From an uncultured Clostridia bacterium (GTDB lineage Bacteria > Bacillota > Clostridia > TANB77 > CAG-508), in contig CAKOVI010000011.1 of the NCBI GenBank assembly GCA_934121905.1, positions 1 to 51,087 on the forward strand: 51,087 nucleotides of DNA. The letters run 5' to 3'. Below, piece after piece: positions 24,988 to 34,354 of this stretch (position 1 is its first letter; every line of letters begins with the position of its first letter). The notes beneath the pieces were generated by a model. The model was not told where the DNA came from, did no database searches, and was given only the letters and a program-made list of their open reading frames with translations. The translations under genes were made by a program, and so were the position numbers.

Positions 24988-25016
24988 CCCTCAGACCATG
25001 TAATATGGTCTGAGGG
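24988..25016 (-). terminator. Strong terminator after the 25-kb membrane protein gene
   Basis: A perfect 12-bp stem CCCTCAGACCAT / ATGGTCTGAGGG with a five-base loop, followed by AATCTCTTTTT, beginning 12 bp after the stop codon. It is GC-richer than other terminators in the window. Confidence 0.85.
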
Positions 25017-25028
25017 AGCAAAAGAAAG

Positions 25029-25655
25029 TTAACCACAAACAATATGGATGTTGTCCATAAGCCATGGAATAAATTTCTGTGTGAATTGGATAATAATTAC
25101 ATCAGGTCCTTTTGCAATTGCAGTAATAAGATTATCCAACACTGGTGTATCAATTCCAAATTTTAAAGTTAATGTCCAAGCAAAAAGCACAGTCAGACAT
25201 TTTATTCCAAAAATAATCCCCACTGCTCTCAAAATAGTACGGATAATTCCTCTTTTTATAATGCTTGAACCTATGACTATCACACATACCAGAAAAACGC
25301 AGTTTAGCTTTGTCCATGCATTAACTTGCTCTACATTCAAGCTTAAAATCCACGGAATGTGCACTTTAACTACGAACTTAATACCTGATATGACAAGTAT
25401 TGTACCACCAATAACTCCTGTTCCGAAGAATATATGCGTAAATAATCTACTAGTCTTTGGCCATCCCATAAAGAGTTTCTTCTCCACTCTTGGGTACAGT
25501 TTATCGATAGTTTTCTGATACGCTTCGCAGATATCCAGTAAAAAAATTTGGATAGCAAGAACTCCAAGCTCTAACTGTGGCTTCAAATTCCGCCATAATG
25601 CTGCAATTCCTTTCAAAACCCATACCATAGCTTCATAAAATCTTTTGGCTGTCAT
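25029..25655 (-). CDS. Orphan multi-pass membrane protein of atypical composition
   Basis: A 208-residue protein with hydrophobic segments near residues 75-97, 118-134 and 140-165 and an amphipathic N-terminus (FYEAMVWVLKGIAALWRNLKPQLELG). No family recognised. Its codons use more G and C than the genes on both sides (for example clustered GTC, ATC, GGC), suggesting transfer from elsewhere. It is a self-contained unit with its own promoter and terminator. Ribosome site AAGGAG. Confidence 0.6.
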   Translation of the reverse strand: MTAKRFYEAMVWVLKGIAALWRNLKPQLELGVLAIQIFLLDICEAYQKTIDKLYPRVEKKLFMGWPKTSRLFTHIFFGTGVIGGTILVISGIKFVVKVHIPWILSLNVEQVNAWTKLNCVFLVCVIVIGSSIIKRGIIRTILRAVGIIFGIKCLTVLFAWTLTLKFGIDTPVLDNLITAIAKGPDVIIIQFTQKFIPWLMDNIHIVCG

Positions 25656-25731
25656 AACTTTTTCTCCTTTTCTTTTGCACTTCTCAAGTTAGCTAAAAAA
25701 ACATACTAACATAGTGCTATATAGTAGTTTT

Positions 25732-25760
25732 ATTATACCATCTTTCCCCAAAAAAGTCAA
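25732..25760 (-). promoter_or_regulatory. Promoter of the orphan membrane protein gene
   Basis: TTGACT (25755-25760) and perfect TATAAT (25732-25737) separated by 17 bp, 77 bp before the start codon. Near-consensus. Confidence 0.75.
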
Positions 25761-25810
25761 AACAAGAGTTTCCTGAAACTTATTGACACTAACGTTTTCC
25801 AAAAAAATAA

Positions 25811-25832
25811 AGACGAAACCAAAATTCCGTCT
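25811..25832 (-). terminator. Terminator after ftsH
   Basis: AGACGGAA / TTTCGTCT stem (one G-U pair) followed by TTATTTTTTT, about 20 bp after the ftsH stop. Confidence 0.75.
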
Positions 25833-25850
25833 ATAATTTTACAAATTATT

Positions 25851-27782
25851 CTACTCTTCTTCCTCAAAGAATCTCTTAAAAGTCTCCTCATTAATTTTCT
25901 CATTAGCCAATAATTCTTCAGCAACACTATCTAGCTTATCCATATGTTGTCTTAAAATAGTTTGTGCATCATTATAAGCAGTATCAATTAATTTTTTAAC
26001 TTCTTCACCAATTTTATCTCCCATTTCTTTTCCGAACATATCTAGTTCATATTCACCATTTTCATTTTTCAAAGAAATTGGACCTATAAAATCATTCATA
26101 CCATATTTAACAATCATCTCTTTTGCAATCTGAGTTGCAACTTCGATATCGTTACTTGCACCTGTCGAAATATCGTTTAAAGCTACTTTTTCTGCTGCTC
26201 TACCACCAAGTAATGCAATCAATTTTTCTTCCATCTCTGTTTTAGATATATAAGACTTGTCCTCATCTGTTTTATACATTGTATAGCCACCTGCCATACC
26301 TCTAGGAATTATTGATATTTCTTTTACCTTTTTTTGAGTTGGTAAATACCAACTTACAATTGCATGTCCTGCTTCATGATATGCAGTTAAACGTTTGTCT
26401 TTGTCAGAAATTACTCTTGCTTTTTTCTCTAAACCTACTGTAACTTTTTTTACTGCTTCTTCTATATCGTCATTTGTTATTTTTTCGTGTTCATTTTTAG
26501 TAGCTATTATTGCTGCCTCATTTAAAATATTTGCAAGCTCTGCACCTGTAAATCCTGCTGTATCTTCTGCAATGCTTTCTAGAGATACATTTTCAGCCAT
26601 CTTTTTGTCTTTGCTATGGATTTTTAATATTTCTTCTCTTCCTTTTCTGTCTGGTGCTGGAATTGTAATTTGCCTATCAAATCTACCAGGTCTTAATAGT
26701 GCTTTATCAAGCATTTCTGGTCTATTTGTTGCAGCTAGTACTATTATAGTTTCTTCTGAAGAGAATCCATCCATTTCAACTAGTAATTGGTTTAATGTTT
26801 GATTATTTTCTGATTCTGCTCCACTTCCATTTGTTCTTCTTGAACCTATTGCATCTATCTCGTCAATAAATACTATACATGGAGCCATTTTTCTTGCTTT
26901 ATCAAATAATTTTCTTACTCTTGAAGCTCCAAGTCCTGCGAACATTTCTATAAATTCTGAACCACTCATAGAAATAAATGGAACTCCTGCTTCTCCTGCT
27001 ATTGCTTTTGCAATTAAAGTTTTACCCGTTCCTGGTTTACCATATAATAAAACTCCTTTAGGAATTTTTGCACCCATTTCTATAAATTTCTTAGGTTCTT
27101 TTAAAAATTGAACAAGTTCTACCATTTCTTCTTTTTCTTCATCAAGTCCTGCTACATCTGAGAACTTAACCTTTGTCTTTCTTTCTGTTTCATTATATAC
27201 TTCCCCTCTATCACCTAATCCTTGCATTTTAAAAATCATTATGAATAATGCAACCATTATAATTGTTGGAAGCAATGAAAAGAAATATGATGGGATTGTA
27301 GATAATATACTTGGACTTTTTTGTATTAATTCAATTTCATTTCCATCTGCCACTTTATTTTGAATTAATTCCACAAAACTTTGAGTATTTGGAACAATTG
27401 CTTTTTTTACCAACTCTGGGTCTACTTTTTCATCTTTTGATGTTCCTCCAAATATTTCTATTTTGTTTTCACCATTTTCTTTTTCTTCATTTTCTGTATT
27501 ATTATCGTCTTGTTTTTCTTCTTCGTTTTCTTCTATTTTATGATTTAATGTTACTTTTATAGATGTAGAACCTGTTGTCATTTCAACCTTTTTTACATTT
27601 CCTGCGGATATTTGTTTTATTAAATCTGTATAACTAATTATTGTTGTATCATCACTTTTTTTATTTAATGTATAACCATATATTGTGATAATTACAATAC
27701 ATATTATTGCTATAAGAGCTAAAAAACCAACTAAAATATCTTTCCATTTTCCGTCTTGGTTATTGTTTTTGTCTTTTTTCAT
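25851..27782 (-). CDS. ftsH: ATP-dependent zinc metalloprotease FtsH
   Basis: A 643-residue membrane protease that degrades misfolded or regulatory membrane proteins. Two membrane helices (residues 16-37 and 170-186) flank an extracellular part with an acidic Glu/Asp/Asn insert (83-108). The Walker A motif reads GKPGTGKT (248-255) in place of the common GPPGTGKT; Walker B is FIDE (305-308); the pore loop is FAGLGAS; SRH includes RPGRFDR; zinc site HEAGH (469-473). No other ftsH-type gene in the window. Confidence 0.96.
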   Translation of the reverse strand: MKKDKNNNQDGKWKDILVGFLALIAIICIVIITIYGYTLNKKSDDTTIISYTDLIKQISAGNVKKVEMTTGSTSIKVTLNHKIEENEEEKQDDNNTENEEKENGENKIEIFGGTSKDEKVDPELVKKAIVPNTQSFVELIQNKVADGNEIELIQKSPSILSTIPSYFFSLLPTIIMVALFIMIFKMQGLGDRGEVYNETERKTKVKFSDVAGLDEEKEEMVELVQFLKEPKKFIEMGAKIPKGVLLYGKPGTGKTLIAKAIAGEAGVPFISMSGSEFIEMFAGLGASRVRKLFDKARKMAPCIVFIDEIDAIGSRRTNGSGAESENNQTLNQLLVEMDGFSSEETIIVLAATNRPEMLDKALLRPGRFDRQITIPAPDRKGREEILKIHSKDKKMAENVSLESIAEDTAGFTGAELANILNEAAIIATKNEHEKITNDDIEEAVKKVTVGLEKKARVISDKDKRLTAYHEAGHAIVSWYLPTQKKVKEISIIPRGMAGGYTMYKTDEDKSYISKTEMEEKLIALLGGRAAEKVALNDISTGASNDIEVATQIAKEMIVKYGMNDFIGPISLKNENGEYELDMFGKEMGDKIGEEVKKLIDTAYNDAQTILRQHMDKLDSVAEELLANEKINEETFKRFFEEEE

Positions 27783-27815
27783 TAAAACTTCATTCCTTTC
27801 TAATTCTTCTTTTAC

Positions 27816-28619
27816 TTATGCATTTGAGCTTTGTCCTTCTGCTCCTTTTTCTTCTTTTTTGTTTTCATCATCTTCTTGCTTTTTTTCTTCATCTTCGTCA
27901 TCTTCTTTAGGTTTTTTAGGAATAGTTATTGTTTGTTCTATTTTTTCTTTGCTTTCTTCTATAATTTTCATAAGTTCTAAATGTTGTTTTATTACATCAG
28001 ATTTTATTAAGAAAATTGCAGCTGCAAGTGTTATATATCCTATAGCTGTATACATTACTCCAAAATATTTTACTTCAAATGTTGTAAGGATTGTTATCAT
28101 TACATATATAGTTCTTAATATAACCGGTAATGTTAGTGCATATATTGACATATTAAAAACGGCTTTATAATTCATTTTTATTTTAGCTATAATACATGTA
28201 AGCATTCCAAAAATTGATAGTGTAAATACATCCATAAGAGTAGCTATAAAGAACGATATAAATATGCTTATAAATAATGCCCCAATAATTGTTTTGTCTG
28301 AATATTCATTCATTATAGATATTGCTTGATTAACTTGTTCATTTTCCGTATCTGCGTCTCTAGCCATAATTTTTACAATTTTTTCTGATAGTCCTAAATT
28401 TTCTTCATCAAATTGGGCAACATTTGAAACATAATATACAAAAGTTCCTGTATATATAATGCTAAATATGATTACTATTTGTGCAAAATATATTATTGCT
28501 TTTTTAAATCCTAATGCCGCAAGTTCAGGATATTTTTCGAATTTTGTAATAGAATACCATACTTTTTTAAAAAAATTCATTTTCAAAAATACTTCTTTTT
28601 GACTTTGATTATTTTCCAC
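27816..28619 (-). CDS. DUF1189 family membrane protein
   Basis: A 267-residue protein. Start is a GTG that overlaps the alr stop (TAGTG). An N-terminal motif NFFKKVWYSITKFEKYPELA and four to five hydrophobic segments (about 42-66, 112-140, 154-178, 186-205) match DUF1189 proteins, whose role is unknown. A charged Glu/Asp/Lys tail ends the protein. It lies between alr and ftsH. Confidence 0.75.
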   Translation of the reverse strand: MENNQSQKEVFLKMNFFKKVWYSITKFEKYPELAALGFKKAIIYFAQIVIIFSIIYTGTFVYYVSNVAQFDEENLGLSEKIVKIMARDADTENEQVNQAISIMNEYSDKTIIGALFISIFISFFIATLMDVFTLSIFGMLTCIIAKIKMNYKAVFNMSIYALTLPVILRTIYVMITILTTFEVKYFGVMYTAIGYITLAAAIFLIKSDVIKQHLELMKIIEESKEKIEQTITIPKKPKEDDEDEEKKQEDDENKKEEKGAEGQSSNA

Positions 28620-29764
28620 TATATATACTCCCTTCTTATACTGCTATCCACAAACATAGGACTAACATCTAATTTTACTTCATTTCCAATTTCTATGTTT
28701 TTTCCAGTCACATCTACACTTAAATGATACATTCCGATTCTTCCTAGAACTTTGCATCTTGTATATTCTTTTTGGTCGCCTTTTTTGCACAATATATTAA
28801 CATATAGTGATTTATCTTTAAAACTATCTTTTATGTCTCTTACTACATAACGCAATCTATCTATTTTTCTAAACATGTCCCTTTGTTCTCTTACATTATA
28901 TCCATCTGCATAACCACATGGTATTAGTGCAATTTTAGTTTCTTTTTTGGTTATATATGAGTTTGAATATCCTATATTATACCCTTTTGGAAGTTGTTTT
29001 ATTTCAGAAACATTTGATTTTAAGTAAGCTATTTTCTTTAGTCCATATATATTAGGAATTGCAAGCCTTCCTAAAAATGCTGAACCTACTCTTACAGCAT
29101 TTAATCTCATATGCTTAAACTTCAAAAATGCTGAAGAATTACAAATATGAAGCATTCCTGTTTCTATTTTGTTTTCTTTTAAGTATTCAATAACATCTAT
29201 AAAACGTTTAAATTGTTCTTCCGAATATTCATTTTTTTCATAAAATGCTAATGATAAATGTGAAAATGTTCCTTCTATTTCAATATTTTTTATATTTTTT
29301 AATGCTTCTAGCATTTCTTTTTTTTCATTATATATAAATCCATATCTTCCAAATCCTGTGTCAATCTTTAAATGTGCTTTTATCTTAATATTCTTGTTTC
29401 TAGCCACTTCTTCAGCAGTTTTTAATGCTTCTTTTGAACCTATTGTTATTATTATTTCATTATCTACTAACAATTCTATTTCTTTTTTTATTGCTGTTGA
29501 TGATAACATAAGTATCTTTGCTTGAATTTTTGCCTCTCTTAGTTTTAATGCTTCTTCAACTGTTGATACTGCTAAAAAATTTATTCCGTTATCTATTAAA
29601 ATTTTTGAATATGGAATTAATCCAAGTCCATATCCATTTCCTTTTACTACAGCTATTATTTGTAAAGGTTTATGGTTATCAAGCCTTCCTGTGTCTTTTG
29701 CAATTTCCTTTATTTTGCTTATATTATGTTTCAAATCTTCCTTATTTACTACAAGTGTTTTCAT
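28619..29764 (-). CDS. alr: Alanine racemase
   Basis: PLP enzyme making D-alanine for peptidoglycan. 381 residues. The PLP lysine is K41 in VVKGNGYG, a variant of the common VVKADAYG. The second catalytic residue is the Tyr of IGYSNSY (about Y266). Arg residue in the NAVRVGSAFLG region is conserved. C-terminal beta domain ends with GRIGMYHLSVDVTG. Ribosome site GGAGG. Sits with a FemAB transferase, so the two likely serve the wall together. Confidence 0.9.
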   Translation of the reverse strand: MKTLVVNKEDLKHNISKIKEIAKDTGRLDNHKPLQIIAVVKGNGYGLGLIPYSKILIDNGINFLAVSTVEEALKLREAKIQAKILMLSSTAIKKEIELLVDNEIIITIGSKEALKTAEEVARNKNIKIKAHLKIDTGFGRYGFIYNEKKEMLEALKNIKNIEIEGTFSHLSLAFYEKNEYSEEQFKRFIDVIEYLKENKIETGMLHICNSSAFLKFKHMRLNAVRVGSAFLGRLAIPNIYGLKKIAYLKSNVSEIKQLPKGYNIGYSNSYITKKETKIALIPCGYADGYNVREQRDMFRKIDRLRYVVRDIKDSFKDKSLYVNILCKKGDQKEYTRCKVLGRIGMYHLSVDVTGKNIEIGNEVKLDVSPMFVDSSIRREYI

Positions 29765-29778
29765 TTAGATTCCTCCAC

Positions 29779-30828
29779 CTATTTCTTTTTAAATTTTAGT
29801 TTTAATGCTCTTACATTTCTAAATATTTTTTCTGAAATTTTATACATTTTGTATGTTAAAGGTTTAAATGGAATGTAAACTTCTCCTATAAATTCTGTAT
29901 ATTCTGCTCCAAATCCTTTTTTAAATCTGAATAGTCCATTACTGTTGTCTGCAATTCCTGGTACTCCTCTTAAGTCATATATATCGCTTTTTCTTGAAAT
30001 AGCTATTTTTATCATTTCCCATTGTAATAGGTAATTTGGCATTAAATTTCTATGTTCATTACTACTTGCTCCATATAAATACCATGTTTTGTTTCCATAC
30101 ATTATTGGTATTACTCCTGATATTGGTTTTCCTTCGTAATATGCCATTAATATTTTCATATGCTCAGGTCCTAAGCAGTCATACATTCTTTCAAAATATT
30201 CTAGTGGTCTTGTTATGAATCCATCTCTTATTCCTGTTGTTACCATTATTTTATGAAAATCTTTTAAATCTTCTTTTGTTCCGTCTTTTATTGTTACTCC
30301 CTTTTTGGTTGCTAGACGTATGTTGTATCTTGTTTTTGAGTGGAAGTTTTTAAATATTTCATCCTCTGTTTTATCTTTTGTATCTAATCTAAATACATAA
30401 CGTGGTTGTATTTCTTCTCTAAAGTTTTTTGCATCATCTTTTATAGAATATCCTAATTCTAACATTATATTTCTAAATGATGTATCGTCACTTTTTATGT
30501 CTGGCTCTATCCTTAGTACTATTGCATTGTATTTTTTAGCAAGTAGTTTTGCTCCTTCTGTTAATTGTTTTAGTATTTCCATATTGTGTATGTCACATAC
30601 TGGTCCTCTTGCTGAATACATTATATTTCCAAATATTGGTATTTTTCTTATCCATACCATAAGTGATCCTATTATTTTTTTGCTGCTGTCTTCTGCTAGT
30701 ATTACTTCTCTTTTCCAACTTGTTTTTACTTTTGCCCATTCTAGTGATTGTTGAAAATTGCATCTTTCATTACTTTCTAAAAATCTTGTGTATTCTTCTT
30801 CGTCTGACTTTGTTTCTAATATTCTCAT
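29779..30828 (-). CDS. FemAB-type peptidoglycan interpeptide-bridge aminoacyltransferase
   Basis: A 349-residue double GNAT-fold protein that adds an amino acid to the lysine side chain of lipid II or muropeptides. Family motifs: FQQSLEWAKVK at the start, KTRYNIRLATKKGV in the middle, YLYGASSNEHRNLMPNYLLQWEMIKIA and YDLRGVPG near the end. It precedes alr by 14 bp. The amino acid added cannot be told from sequence. Confidence 0.9.
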   Translation of the reverse strand: MRILETKSDEEEYTRFLESNERCNFQQSLEWAKVKTSWKREVILAEDSSKKIIGSLMVWIRKIPIFGNIMYSARGPVCDIHNMEILKQLTEGAKLLAKKYNAIVLRIEPDIKSDDTSFRNIMLELGYSIKDDAKNFREEIQPRYVFRLDTKDKTEDEIFKNFHSKTRYNIRLATKKGVTIKDGTKEDLKDFHKIMVTTGIRDGFITRPLEYFERMYDCLGPEHMKILMAYYEGKPISGVIPIMYGNKTWYLYGASSNEHRNLMPNYLLQWEMIKIAISRKSDIYDLRGVPGIADNSNGLFRFKKGFGAEYTEFIGEVYIPFKPLTYKMYKISEKIFRNVRALKLKFKKK

Positions 30829-30957
30829 TATTTTTCATCCTTCCCATTTTTGTCGTCTTTTTATTATTGTTATTTTTCCGCTTTTATATTACACCATTTT
30901 GGAGGATTTGTAAAGGTTGTTTTTTAAGATAATTAGAAGCTTTTAAGTAATGATTTT

Positions 30958-31860
30958 TCATAGATTAATTATCTTCTTTATAATTTCTATGTCTTCAATT
31001 TTATTAATTCCAAAACATTTTTTTCCTAAATCTTTTATAGATGCTCCTAGATGATACATTTCTTTATTATCTATTACTATAAATCTGTCCTGAAATTTAT
31101 TTGTTTTAGCAACTTTTAATACCGGATATTCTTTATTGAATTTTTGAATATCAATTTTCTCTATATTGCTTTTTTCTGATGTTAATATTACAACTTCAAC
31201 ATTCTTATTTTTCTTTATAAGCATTTTCAAAACACTATCATCTATATAATTATCTATTATAAAAATCTTATTATTTGCTTTTCTAATAATATCAATTATT
31301 AAACTATATGCATCATATATTTGACCTTCAAAGAATATTTTTTGTTTAATATTTTCTTCATCTTGCAATTGATTAAATACTTTATCAAATTTTTTGTCAT
31401 GCTCTAATAATTTATATTCTACATTAGTTAATCTCTCGAATAGTTGTCCATTTACTGCTAAGAATTTTCTCATTTCTATAAATGATTTTATTATACTAAT
31501 ACTAACTTTTACAGCTATATCATTTTTTAAGACTCCCGCTAACATAGCAATTCCTTGTTCTGTAAAAACATATGGCAGATATCTTCTTCCGCCTCTAAGT
31601 TCTTCGTTTTGTTTTGAGGTTCCAATTTGGAACCTCAAAGTTTGAAATTCTTCCTCTGTTAATTGAAAACAAAATTCTTCTGGAAATCTATCTATATTTC
31701 TCTTTACAGCTTTATTTACATTTTTAGTTTCATAATGATATAATTTTGCTACATCACTATCTATCATTACTTGTTTTCCTCTTATAGTATATATTAATTT
31801 TTTTATTTCTTCACTTGATACGTTCTCTTTAACTACTAAACTGTTTATTTCATTTTCCAT
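30958..31860 (-). CDS. ORF6N-domain protein with C-terminal PLD-like domain
   Basis: A 300-residue protein. Residues 18-110 are an ORF6N DNA-binding domain (IRGKQVMIDSDVAKLYHYETKN, NIDRFPEEFCFQL, YVFTEQGIAMLAGVL). Residues 170-300 resemble a phospholipase D-like unit (FEGQIYDAYSLIIDIIRKANNKIFIIDNYID, DRFIVID, YHLGASIKDLGKK). The first half of the HxK motif is FQDRF rather than HDRF, so nuclease activity is uncertain. ORF6N proteins are frequent on phages and mobile elements; this one sits alone. Confidence 0.8.
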   Translation of the reverse strand: MENEINSLVVKENVSSEEIKKLIYTIRGKQVMIDSDVAKLYHYETKNVNKAVKRNIDRFPEEFCFQLTEEEFQTLRFQIGTSKQNEELRGGRRYLPYVFTEQGIAMLAGVLKNDIAVKVSISIIKSFIEMRKFLAVNGQLFERLTNVEYKLLEHDKKFDKVFNQLQDEENIKQKIFFEGQIYDAYSLIIDIIRKANNKIFIIDNYIDDSVLKMLIKKNKNVEVVILTSEKSNIEKIDIQKFNKEYPVLKVAKTNKFQDRFIVIDNKEMYHLGASIKDLGKKCFGINKIEDIEIIKKIINL

Positions 31861-31956
31861 AATTTCACATCCTTACCTAAAACTATATATAGTTTAAAAC
31901 ATTTGTTTGTAATTGTCAAGTATTTTCCGTTTATATATGTAGGAATTAATACAAAA

Positions 31957-31991
31957 AGTGCCTTTAGCTAATTACATAAGCTATTGGCACT
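31957..31991 (-). terminator. Terminator of the tmRNA gene
   Basis: AGTGCC / GGCACT stem with an inner AATAGCT / AGCTAAA stem and T runs on both sides, so it can act in both directions. It begins about 70 bp beyond the tmRNA 3' end. Confidence 0.75.
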
Positions 31992-32062
31992 TTTTTTAAT
32001 TTTTATACTTTTATATCTCATTAATTTCTTTTTTTCTCATCTGGTGAAACAATTTAATCTTT

Positions 32063-32416
32063 TGGTGGAGGTGAGGAGAGTCGAACTCCTGTCCACTATA
32101 CATTCCACATAAATTTCTCCGAGTGCAGTTTGCTATTTATATTCATTCAAGTTACGCAAGCAAACGTGCTTAATTTGAATATAGCTTCTTTATACCCTCT
32201 ATTACCAAAGCTCTTAATAGATTCGTTTCCTACAAATATAACACCTTTATTTTATACGTAGGAATATAAAACAAGGCGACACTGCAATTAGGCAGCGTAT
32301 GCTAATTCTGTATTATCAGCGTTTATTTTTATTTTTGCTTTTTTATAGTGGCCAAAGCAACCATCCACTACTCGCTTTTTATCTTTCTTGTATAATGTCG
32401 AAACCATTACACCCCC
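32063..32416 (-). ncRNA. ssrA: Transfer-messenger RNA (tmRNA)
   Basis: The 5' GGGGGUG pairs with the 3' CACCUCC followed by an encoded ACCA. A T-arm with GTTCGACTC is present near the 3' end. The resume codon region encodes the tag AKIKINADNTELAYAA then stop, ending in the usual YAA degradation signal. tmRNA with SmpB rescues stalled ribosomes and tags the unfinished protein for proteolysis. Length about 354 nt, typical. Confidence 0.95.
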
Positions 32417-32479
32417 AAGTATTTTTTATTATACACTATTTAGTGTTTAATTTCAAGTAAAAATAAACATCTGAAAAAA

Positions 32480-33208
32480 TCACCATAATTCTTCCAATTT
32501 ATATTCCTTTTCCAATTTTTCATTAAAATAAACCTTGCTTAAAAGTTTAATTTCTCTCAAGCTTTCATCCTTCAAACTAAATCCAAAAACCTTTTTACAA
32601 GGAGCTGAAACAATAAAATTTAAAGCCGCTAAAGTGCTTTGGCTTATACTAATTGAACTTTTGTCTTGTCTATAACACTCTTCACATTTTACTCCATTAT
32701 CCTTAATACTAAAATGATTTAAGCTTTCTTTCTCTCCACAATTAACGCAATCCTTAACTCTAGGTTTAAAACCTAAAAAACATAAAAGCTTAATTTTAAA
32801 AACACTCAAAATAAAATCCGGGTCTTTATCAGTTTCTGAAATCATATATAATGTATTCAAATAAAGTTGTAAAATTTTATAGCTATTTTCATTCTCATTT
32901 GTAACATCTTGAATAATTTTAGTAACATGTACAGCATACTTAATTTTATCTAAATCTGTTCTTATATTATAAAACATTTCAATAGTATCACAAGAATTTA
33001 TAGAGTAATTTTCTTGTGATTTATATAATATATACTCACCGAAACATAAAAACTGTGTGCCTGCCAAAAGAGCGCTATTTTGTCTTCTAGCGCCTTTTGC
33101 TGCACACGATATTTTGCCAAGACCAGGTGTAAGCATTGTAAGCATTTTATCAAAGTCTCCCATATTACTTTCTGCTATTATTATTCCCTTCGTTTTTACT
33201 ATTCCCAT
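32480..33208 (-). CDS. recO: DNA repair protein RecO
   Basis: A 242-residue protein that loads RecA with RecF/RecR at gapped DNA. N-terminal OB-fold (KTKGIIIAESNMGDFDKMLTMLTPGLGKIS), helical middle, and a four-cysteine zinc finger (CVNCGE ... CEECYR). Ribosome site AAAGGTGG sits in the end of yqzL, whose last 44 bp overlap recO. Confidence 0.93.
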   Translation of the reverse strand: MGIVKTKGIIIAESNMGDFDKMLTMLTPGLGKISCAAKGARRQNSALLAGTQFLCFGEYILYKSQENYSINSCDTIEMFYNIRTDLDKIKYAVHVTKIIQDVTNENENSYKILQLYLNTLYMISETDKDPDFILSVFKIKLLCFLGFKPRVKDCVNCGEKESLNHFSIKDNGVKCEECYRQDKSSISISQSTLAALNFIVSAPCKKVFGFSLKDESLREIKLLSKVYFNEKLEKEYKLEELW

Positions 33209-33329
33209 TTGTTTCCACCTTTTGAAGATTTGCTAAATTATTTTGAATATTTTCTATTTGCTTCATTTCCAAAAATGTATCAACACTTCCTGTTGATTTA
33301 AACATATTCCAAGCTATATCTTTTATCAT
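33165..33329 (-). CDS. yqzL: YqzL-family small protein
   Basis: A 54-residue reading frame too short for many gene finders: MIKDIAWNMFKSTGSVDTFL at the start matches the YqzL pattern (W-x-x-F-x-x-T/S-G-x-x-x-x-F/Y-L). The tail is Asn/Lys-rich. In Bacillus yqzL lies between era and recO; the same position here supports the call. It overlaps recO by 44 bp. Role unknown. Confidence 0.8.
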   Translation of the reverse strand: MIKDIAWNMFKSTGSVDTFLEMKQIENIQNNLANLQKVETNGNSKNEGNNNSRK

Positions 33330-33374
33330 AACGTCCACTTCCTTCTGGAGTTATTTTCTCCATTCTTATGTATT

Positions 33375-34265
33375 TTATTCATTAAAAAATTTTTCGTTAT
33401 TCATCCAGTCTTCTTTAACTTTAACCCATGTTTTCAAATTAACCTTTGTTCCAAAATTTTGCTCCATGTCTTTTCTTGCCATGGTTCCAATTCTTTTAAG
33501 CATTTCGCCATTTTTTCCAATTATAATTCCCTTATGTGAATTTCTTAAACAATAAATCGTTGCTTCTATATTATAAATATCCTCGTTTTTTTGAGTTTTC
33601 TTAAGTTTCATTTTTTCTACTTGTACAAAAATACCATGTGGAACTTCATCTCTTAATAATATTAAAGCCTTTTCTCTTATTGTTTCTTCGGCAAGTTGTC
33701 TTAAAGTTTGGTCTGTATATTCATCTTGGTCATAATATGCAGGACCCGGTTTTAAATTTTTTTCTATTTCATTAAGCACAACCTCTTTGTATTTATTTTT
33801 TGTTGCCGAAATTGGAATTATTGCTGAAAAGTCATATTCATTTTTATATAAATCTATTAATTTAGCTAATTCTTCTTTATTTATTAAATCCACTTTATTT
33901 ATTATCAAAATGCATTTTTTATTTGCTTCTCTTATTTTTTCTAAGATTTTCATATCTCCTCTTCCAATTTCTTTGCTATCTGCTTCTATTAAAAACAAAA
34001 TAACATCAGAATTGGAAATTGCATCCCACGATAATTCTATCATATTTTCATTTAATTTTGTTTTAGGTTTATGTATCCCAGGGGTATCTATAAATATAAT
34101 TTGTGAATTTTCTCTATTTACTATTCCTCTTATTTGTGTTCTTGTAGTTTGAACTTTATTTGCTATTGCTGCAATTTTTTCTCCTACTAATAGATTTATT
34201 AATGTCGATTTCCCTACATTTGTTCTTCCACAAATTGATACAAATCCTGATTTAAATTCTGCCAT
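33375..34265 (-). CDS. era: GTPase Era
   Basis: A 296-residue essential GTPase of 30S assembly. G1 GRTNVGKS (13-20), G3 DTPGIHKP, G4 NKVD, then a C-terminal KH domain (RNSHKGIIIGKNGEMLKRIG) that binds the 3' end of 16S rRNA. Followed by yqzL and recO as in other Firmicutes. Confidence 0.96.
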   Translation of the reverse strand: MAEFKSGFVSICGRTNVGKSTLINLLVGEKIAAIANKVQTTRTQIRGIVNRENSQIIFIDTPGIHKPKTKLNENMIELSWDAISNSDVILFLIEADSKEIGRGDMKILEKIREANKKCILIINKVDLINKEELAKLIDLYKNEYDFSAIIPISATKNKYKEVVLNEIEKNLKPGPAYYDQDEYTDQTLRQLAEETIREKALILLRDEVPHGIFVQVEKMKLKKTQKNEDIYNIEATIYCLRNSHKGIIIGKNGEMLKRIGTMARKDMEQNFGTKVNLKTWVKVKEDWMNNEKFFNE

Positions 34266-34275
34266 TTTTCCTCCT

Positions 34276-34333
34276 TTTTTTCTGATTGGGGACGGTTCTT
34301 TTCGCGAAAAGAACCGTCCCCAATCAGAAAAAA
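34276..34333. repeat. Perfect 58-bp palindrome
   Basis: Arms carrying TCTGATTGGGGACGGTTC meet at a CGCG centre with no unpaired loop. It fills the gap between rseP and era. Related in design to the GGGACCGGGTC repeats elsewhere in the window but with its own core, GGGGACGGTTCTTTT. It may also serve as a terminator, as T runs flank it. Confidence 0.8.
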
Positions 34334-34354
34334 CGTCTCTTCTCTAACCGCAAA

